Assembly: GCA_001430745.1 (NCBI GenBank)
Contig: KQ482018.1
Span: 864,460 to 876,202, forward strand
From: Auxenochlorella pyrenoidosa
Lineage: Eukaryota; Chlorophyta; Trebouxiophyceae; Chlorellales; Chlorellaceae
Direction: 5' to 3'
Length of the DNA stretch: 11,743 bases
Shown: in pieces, positions 8,289 through 11,743 of the stretch
Numbering within the stretch: position 1 is the stretch's first letter
Layout of the letters: every line of letters begins with the position of its first letter
Position numbers and translations under genes: made by a program
The notes under the pieces: generated by a model
Seen by the model: the letters and a program-made list of their open reading frames with translations, nothing else
Databases searched by the model: none
Told to the model about the DNA's origin: nothing

Positions 8289-10039
8289 TTACAGTATGAT
8301 GCCAGCAATTGGTGTCAACAATCTGCGCCGGTCTTCTGCCGCCAGAGCCCCCATGGGCGACGTTGGCGGGTCTGCCAGGTCTGCAGTCAAACATGTCAAG
8401 CAAGCAGCATTCAGCTTCAGTGTGTGAAGAAACAACAAAGGAAGTGAGGCCAGAGGCTGGGAATGCACGTAATGAGGTGCAAAGAATGTGTGGGCCTTTC
8501 TTCAGGGGAGCACATGGGTGTACGTTTCGCCCCCTGAATAGGAAGCCCTTCCGGTGTGCCACGACTTGAGTGAGCCCGCCGGGAGTGGCCGGCTCCTGGC
8601 GGGCGCTGGATGCCTGGCGTGCAACGGGTGCATGCGCGCGTGTGGACAAAGGAGCGGCCACGTCGCTGCCACCACTAGGCAGTGCACGGGTGCAAAGACG
8701 CGAGGCTCACCTTGCAGGTGCCCAACATGCGACACATCATGAACATTCAAATAGTGTGACTAAAGATGAAGCGCTCGGGTTGCAAAGAGTTAGGGTCACG
8801 CACACCGCGGGGCGGCCTGCAGCAGCACAGCAAGGCAAGGGAGGGGAGCGGATGGGCAGCAGGGTAATGCAGAAAGGGGCAGCGCTGGTACAGAGAGTGG
8901 CATGCGGGTGCTCGAGTGTGGCAGCCCACGGGGCGGGCCACGGGACACAAGGGCCCGCGGCCGCAGACGGCAGCTGGCGCTGCCGCCGCCCCAAGGCTGC
9001 ATGCCTCTCTGCGCAACGTATGGGCCAGAGAGCCAGGGGGCGCCCTCCTGGGGGAGGGGCCTGTCCTTTCTGGTATGGAAGTGTTGCGGTGGCGGGCTGC
9101 ATGAGCTGCCAAGGAGCGCGTGCAGCAGTGGAGGTATGCACAGACTGCACGTGCGCAGGCCAGTGCTCACCCGAGCAGGGCGTTGCATGTTCCAGACAGC
9201 ACAAAGGCACTGCCATCAGCTCCTCCAAGAAACCTGCAAGCACAGCATGCCACGCGCAGCACATGTCAGGGGAGCGCCTGGATAGTCAGCAGCGTAAAGA
9301 AACTAGCAAGCAGCGAGGGGTGCAGCAGCGAAATGTGTGGGCCTTTCTTCAGGGGAGCACATGGGCGTACGCCTTCGCCCCCTGAATAGGAAGCCCTTCC
9401 GGTGTGCCACGACTTGAGTGAGCCCGCCGGGAGTGGCCGGCTCCTGGCGGGCGCTGGATGCCTGGCGTGCAGCGGGTGCATGTGCAAGCTTGCAGGCAAA
9501 AAGGTTGCGCAGCTGCTGCGCATACAGACAGCAACAGCGGCAGCAAAGGTTTCCACGGAGTGCTCAATCAATAAGCGGAAAAGAACCGGCATCCTCCCCG
9601 AAAGGAGTTCGTTCGCATAGTTCTCATCCTCGCACATCCTTGTGAGGCGCATCGCAACGTCCCTAGCCAGCAGAAGAGATGGCAGTAAGGCAAGCTTTGG
9701 CATGCAGCGCTCTGGGTCAGCACAGGGTGCAAACTCTGGCAGGCAAGCAAAAAGTGGGGTGCAGCGGGGGCGACTCGTTTGCGGCGGTGATGGCGGCAGC
9801 GTTGGCAGCGTTGGCAGCGTCATGCGATGCAGGCATCGGCAGCATCATCGCACAACAGGCGGTCTGGGTCCCGCACTAAGCCTCCCAAGCCCTAACGAGG
9901 CATGCATGGGCACAGTGTTCTTCGTCACGCTTGCGAAGCGGCATTACATACCACGAGGCTGCTCCCAATGGTGTTCTCACCGCAAAGCTTGCGCGCTGGC
10001 AGCCCCGCGAGGCGGAAGGCGAGGTCAGAGGTCCAGCAC
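8289..10039 (-). CDS. Unrecognised helical protein, at least 7 exons, 5' end unresolved
   Basis: I do not recognise the family. Traced exons are 10039-9952, 9891-9854, 9662-9526, 9233-9171, 9105-8930, 8759-8711 and 8380-8289, with GT-AG borders and matching phases throughout. The best segments are DLAFRLAGLPARKLC, GENTIGSSLV, then GLGGLVRDPDRLL joined to DVAMRLTRMCEDENYANELL and SGRMPVLFRLLIEHSVETFA, then CFLEELMAVPLCCLEHATPC: amphipathic helices with Leu/Val spacing suggestive of an ARM/HEAT-like or other helical fold. A less convincing Arg/Pro/Ala-rich exon follows, and the end reads SHYLNVHDVSHVGHLQ, DLADPPTSPMGALAAEDRRR and LLTPIAGIIL. The traced part encodes about 213 residues. The exon at 10039 begins in phase 2, so at least one upstream exon exists, perhaps ending at the GTAACA donor near 10134. 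Introns 9525-9234 and 8710-8381 each hold one copy of the 150-bp repeat, and intron 9853-9663 a 9-bp tandem repeat (9795-9820). An alternative start at 9703 without the upstream exons is possible. Confidence 0.5.
8485..8634. repeat. 150-bp structured direct repeat, copy 1 (intronic)
   Basis: This copy matches 9332-9482 over its whole length with about four changes, including a 1-nt indel. It contains two inverted repeats: TTCAGGGG paired with CCCCTGAA, about 20 nt apart, and GCCCGCCGGGAG paired with CTCCTGGCGGGC (12 positions, one mismatch, 7-nt loop). A shorter GGAA-GCCC-TTCC hairpin lies between them. The element lies in the intron 8710-8381 of the minus-strand gene. Weaker similarity to copy 2 continues about 50-80 nt upstream (GTGAAGAAAC versus GTAAAGAAAC). 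No tRNA-type promoter boxes, terminal inverted repeats or poly-A tail are visible. Confidence 0.9.
9332..9482. repeat. 150-bp structured direct repeat, copy 2 (intronic)
   Basis: This is the second copy of the element at 8485-8634, in the same orientation and about 850 bp away, within the intron 9525-9234 of the same minus-strand gene. Both long hairpins are intact. Its differences from copy 1 cluster in the loop of the first hairpin: here the loop holds a perfect palindrome GGCGTACGCC that is degraded in copy 1. The flanks diverge abruptly on the right (GTGCATG, then unrelated bases). Confidence 0.9.
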
Positions 10040-10320
10040 CTTCACAGTCCCGGTGCAGGGAGTTGCCGACGCGGTCGGCGCTGCGCCGACGGGCGGAACG
10101 TGCACAATGAGCATGGAACGGCGGTGCAAGCCGCTGTTACCCCCAAGACATGCCTGCTGCGTAGAAGGCCAGCCTGCATGAAGGCCCTCTTGCGCTTGCA
10201 AACGGTGTGAATGGATGCCATTGAGCCGACTCGTATCATCGCAATTCACAGAGCAGCTGCTCTAAAGCCAGCCGTCTCACGATCGTCAGTGGCGGTGCCA
10301 AGAACGCAGCAGTCGCATCG
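10040..10320. promoter_or_regulatory. Presumed divergent promoter region with unresolved 5' exon(s) of the minus gene
   Basis: VTE2 starts rightward at 10321 and the minus-strand gene runs leftward from here, so both promoters should lie in or near this stretch. On the minus strand, a frame of about 30 codons before the donor GG|GTAACA (near 10134) has the phase needed to join the exon at 10039. Another frame gives a short ATG-led peptide, MASIHTVCKRKRAFMQAGLL. I cannot choose between them. No clear TATA box is visible. Confidence 0.35.
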
Positions 10321-10654
10321 ATGTCATCTCCAGCCACCAGGTGAGCCGATGTGACGATCCATCTGCCGTGCAAGCCGGCCAGCTTCCCAGGCCGGTGCCT
10401 CAACCCTCTGTCCTCTGCGACCCCGCCCTGCAGGCACCTCTTCTCAGCGGCTGGAGTTCCGATGCTGCGATCGCGCACTGCAGGCAGGTTTTTGGCCGCA
10501 GCTGTGAAGCTCACGCTGCCGCCGCCAGCAACAGCGGGTGGCAGTCCTCCGCTCGGTGGGGCTGTCACACTGACCTCTTGCCTTCCAACCTGGATGCAGG
10601 TACAGTGGCAACAGTGCCCCAGCAGCGGCCGCAGCACCACCGCCTGCAGCAGCA

Positions 10655-10686
<32 letters not shown>

Positions 10687-11417
10687 TTGAGGTGCAGCCT
10701 CGTTGGCAGCGCCCCCGGCGGCGGCCGCTTGCGCCAGTGTCTGCAGCAGCGGATGATGCGGCGGCCAGCTCGGCTGCCGACCTGCCGATCGAGCGTGCTA
10801 GGGCTGGCAGCGAAGGCCTGGCAGCTGTTGCAGCCTGGCTGGACGCGCTGTACCGCTTTTCCCGGCCTCACACCATGCTGGGTACTGCGGTTAGCGTGTG
10901 CAGCGTGTCTGCGCTGGCGCTGGGCCCCGGGCAGCTGGGGCCGGCGGCGGGCGTGGCGCTGCTGCAGGCGCTGTCCTCTGCGCTGCTGATGAACATCTGC
11001 ATTGTTGGGATCAACCAGGTGGGGGGAGCGGGGCGGCCGCTCGCCTTCCGCAGGGCGGCAGGGGCAGCCTGCAAGGCTGCCAGCGCCGGTTCCGCCAGGC
11101 AGCTGGCAACAGCATGCACTCACTCCCCCCACCTCTATTCTTGCCATTACTCTGCAGCTGTACGACATTGAAATCGACCGCATCAACAAGCCCTACCTGC
11201 CGCTGGCTGCCGGCGACTTCACCGTGGCCACCGGGCGCGCGATCGTGGCCGCCACCGGCACCGTGTCGCTGGCCATTGGCGCCGCCGCCGCCTCGCCGCC
11301 GCTGCTGGCCACGCTGGGGGGCAGCCTGGCGCTGGGCATCGCCTACTCCACAGACCTGCCCTTCCTGCGCTGGAAGCGGAGCCCCGTGCTGGCGGCGTCG
11401 TGCATCCTGGCGGTCAG
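10321..11417 (+). CDS. VTE2: Homogentisate phytyltransferase, 5' four exons (gene continues past the window)
   Basis: This UbiA-family membrane enzyme joins phytyl diphosphate to homogentisate with decarboxylation, the committed step of tocopherol (vitamin E) synthesis, in plastid membranes. The model is exons 10321-10340, 10434-10555, 10600-11018 and 11158-11417, covering about 273 residues. The start MSSPATRHLFSAAGVPMLRS with its Ala/Ser/Arg-rich continuation looks like a plastid transit peptide. A nine-residue Gln run (about 68-76) and an Ala-rich linker precede the mature domain, which opens ALYRFSRPHTMLGTAVSVCS. The Mg-diphosphate motif NQLYDIEID (186-194) spans the exon 3/4 junction, followed by NKPYLPLAAGDFTVATGRAI and AYSTDLPFLRWKRSPVLAAS, then CILAVR at a phase-2 donor AG|GTACAG. 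YRFSRPHT and LPFLRWKR fit phytyl- rather than solanesyl-transferase. The second Asp motif lies beyond the window. The intron 10556-10599 is only 44 nt, so that junction is the least certain; an alternative joins GCT|GTGAAG to CAGCAG|CGG. Confidence 0.92.
10659..10685 (+). repeat. CAG trinucleotide run encoding polyglutamine
   Basis: Seven CAG units followed by CAA and CAG encode nine glutamines in exon 3 of VTE2, between the transit peptide and the first membrane helix. Further CAG triplets flank it. It lies in a presumably disordered stretch and is likely to vary in length. Confidence 0.9.
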
Positions 11418-11431
11418 GTACAGGGGTCTTA

Positions 11432-11454
11432 ACCCTGGGCTCCGAACCCAGGGT
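11432..11454. repeat. Perfect 8-bp inverted repeat near the VTE2 intron donor
   Basis: ACCCTGGG (11432-11439) and CCCAGGGT (11447-11454) are perfect complements around a 7-nt loop, starting 14 nt after the splice donor. A second small inverted pair (GGGT-GTA-ACCC) overlaps its right arm. Confidence 0.85.
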
Positions 11455-11606
11455 GTAACCCAAGAGCTCAGGAAGCCTGGGGGGCTGGCCAGCACAGCTG
11501 TCGCGGGCTGAGGCGAAGGCCGGATCGGCAGGGCGGCAGCTCCCGTCATTAATCCCCGGCTGCCACCCGGGCGAAGCTGATGCCGGCGCCTTGTTGCAGC
11601 CTGGCA

Positions 11607-11634
11607 GCTGGCTGGCTGGCTGGCTGGCTGGCTG
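11607..11634. repeat. (GCTG)7 microsatellite
   Basis: Seven perfect tandem GCTG units lie within the VTE2 intron and are followed by related GCTG/TGCTG bases. No coding role is apparent. Confidence 0.95.
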
Positions 11635-11743
11635 CTGTGCTGCGTGGCCGCTGGGCGCAGCCAGGGCTCCCCTCCCGCGTGCAGCTGGCACCCAAGCCGT
11701 CTGGGTAAACCTTAATCTTACCATGCCAACTTTTTTGCTTCTT

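Larger units (their letters stand above)
11418..11743 (+). other. VTE2 intron, 5' part
   Basis: From the donor AG|GTACAG at 11418 to the window end I find no exon continuing the enzyme, which should next encode a membrane helix after CILAVR. The stretch holds an 8-bp hairpin (11432-11454) and a GCTG tandem repeat (11607-11634). The intron is therefore at least 326 nt. Confidence 0.7.

Noticed and set aside
8485..8634. The repeat as a tRNA-derived SINE, a spliceosomal snRNA, U3, SRP RNA, RNase P RNA or a TPP riboswitch.
   Set aside because: I compared the known conserved sequence blocks of these RNAs (A and B boxes, Sm-type site, U5 loop, C/D boxes, CR-I, thi box) and found no match on either strand. 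No poly-T stop or poly-A tail borders it.
8502..8640. The repeat as a duplicated coding exon, since both copies read MHPLHARHPAPARS on the minus strand.
   Set aside because: The 1-nt indel between copies breaks the shared frame, and the flanking exons splice past each copy in matching phase. The shared peptide is expected from nucleotide identity alone.
7759..8661. A 300-codon minus-strand frame with a protein-like stretch (WVFGYSPLGDEPLGQ).
   Set aside because: It crosses the last exon and 3' intron of the upstream gene, the intergenic gap and the first exon of the EF-hand gene in the wrong frame for the D-I-E-G-A motif. No splice pair joins it to that motif. A different N-terminus using part of it is not fully excluded.
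9795..9820. Nearly three tandem copies of a 9-bp unit (GGCAGCGTT).
   Set aside because: It is a short simple repeat inside an inferred intron, with no sign of function.
10868..11724. Long minus-strand frames opposite VTE2.
   Set aside because: They are antisense shadows of clearly conserved prenyltransferase exons.

Overview
The window looks like nuclear DNA of a green alga (Chlorophyta), most likely a GC-rich Chlorella-type or related species. The evidence is spliced genes with short GT-AG introns (about 45-355 nt), GC-rich third codon positions, Ala/Gln/Ser-rich linkers, organelle-targeting leaders, and a tocopherol-pathway gene found only in oxygenic phototrophs. There are no bacterial operons, ribosome binding sites, tRNA or rRNA genes, CRISPR arrays or intact transposons. 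The lineage call is inference. Exon borders were worked out by hand from splice signals and phase agreement, so each gene is a model.

Layout from left to right. Positions 1-748 (minus): two linked exons of an unrecognised Ser/Ala/Pro-rich protein that runs off the left edge. Positions 749-2016: no gene I can support. Positions 2017-3516 (plus): a five-exon gene for a mitochondrion-targeted ribosome-binding factor A (RbfA) homologue. Positions 3845-4577 (plus): a three-exon gene for a 90-residue HIG1-domain protein, of the type that assembles with respiratory-chain complexes. Positions 5133-8033 (minus): a six-exon gene for a 660-residue EF-hand protein with four N-terminal 'D-I-x-G' repeats, with all introns in phase 0. 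Positions 8289 to about 10039 (minus): a multi-exon gene for an unrecognised helical protein, 5' end not settled. Positions 10321 to beyond 11417 (plus): the first four exons of homogentisate phytyltransferase (VTE2), which runs off the right edge.

The genes are not an operon and share no single pathway. RbfA and HIG1 are both predicted mitochondrial and lie head-to-tail, one serving mitoribosome small-subunit maturation and the other respiratory complexes. HIG1 and the EF-hand gene converge at 4578-5132. The unknown minus gene and VTE2 diverge from about 10040-10320. VTE2 commits homogentisate to tocopherol synthesis in the plastid.

The least expected structure is a 150-bp, about 97% identical, hairpin-forming element present twice (8485-8634 and 9332-9482). 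Each copy sits in the same orientation inside a different intron of the unknown minus-strand gene.
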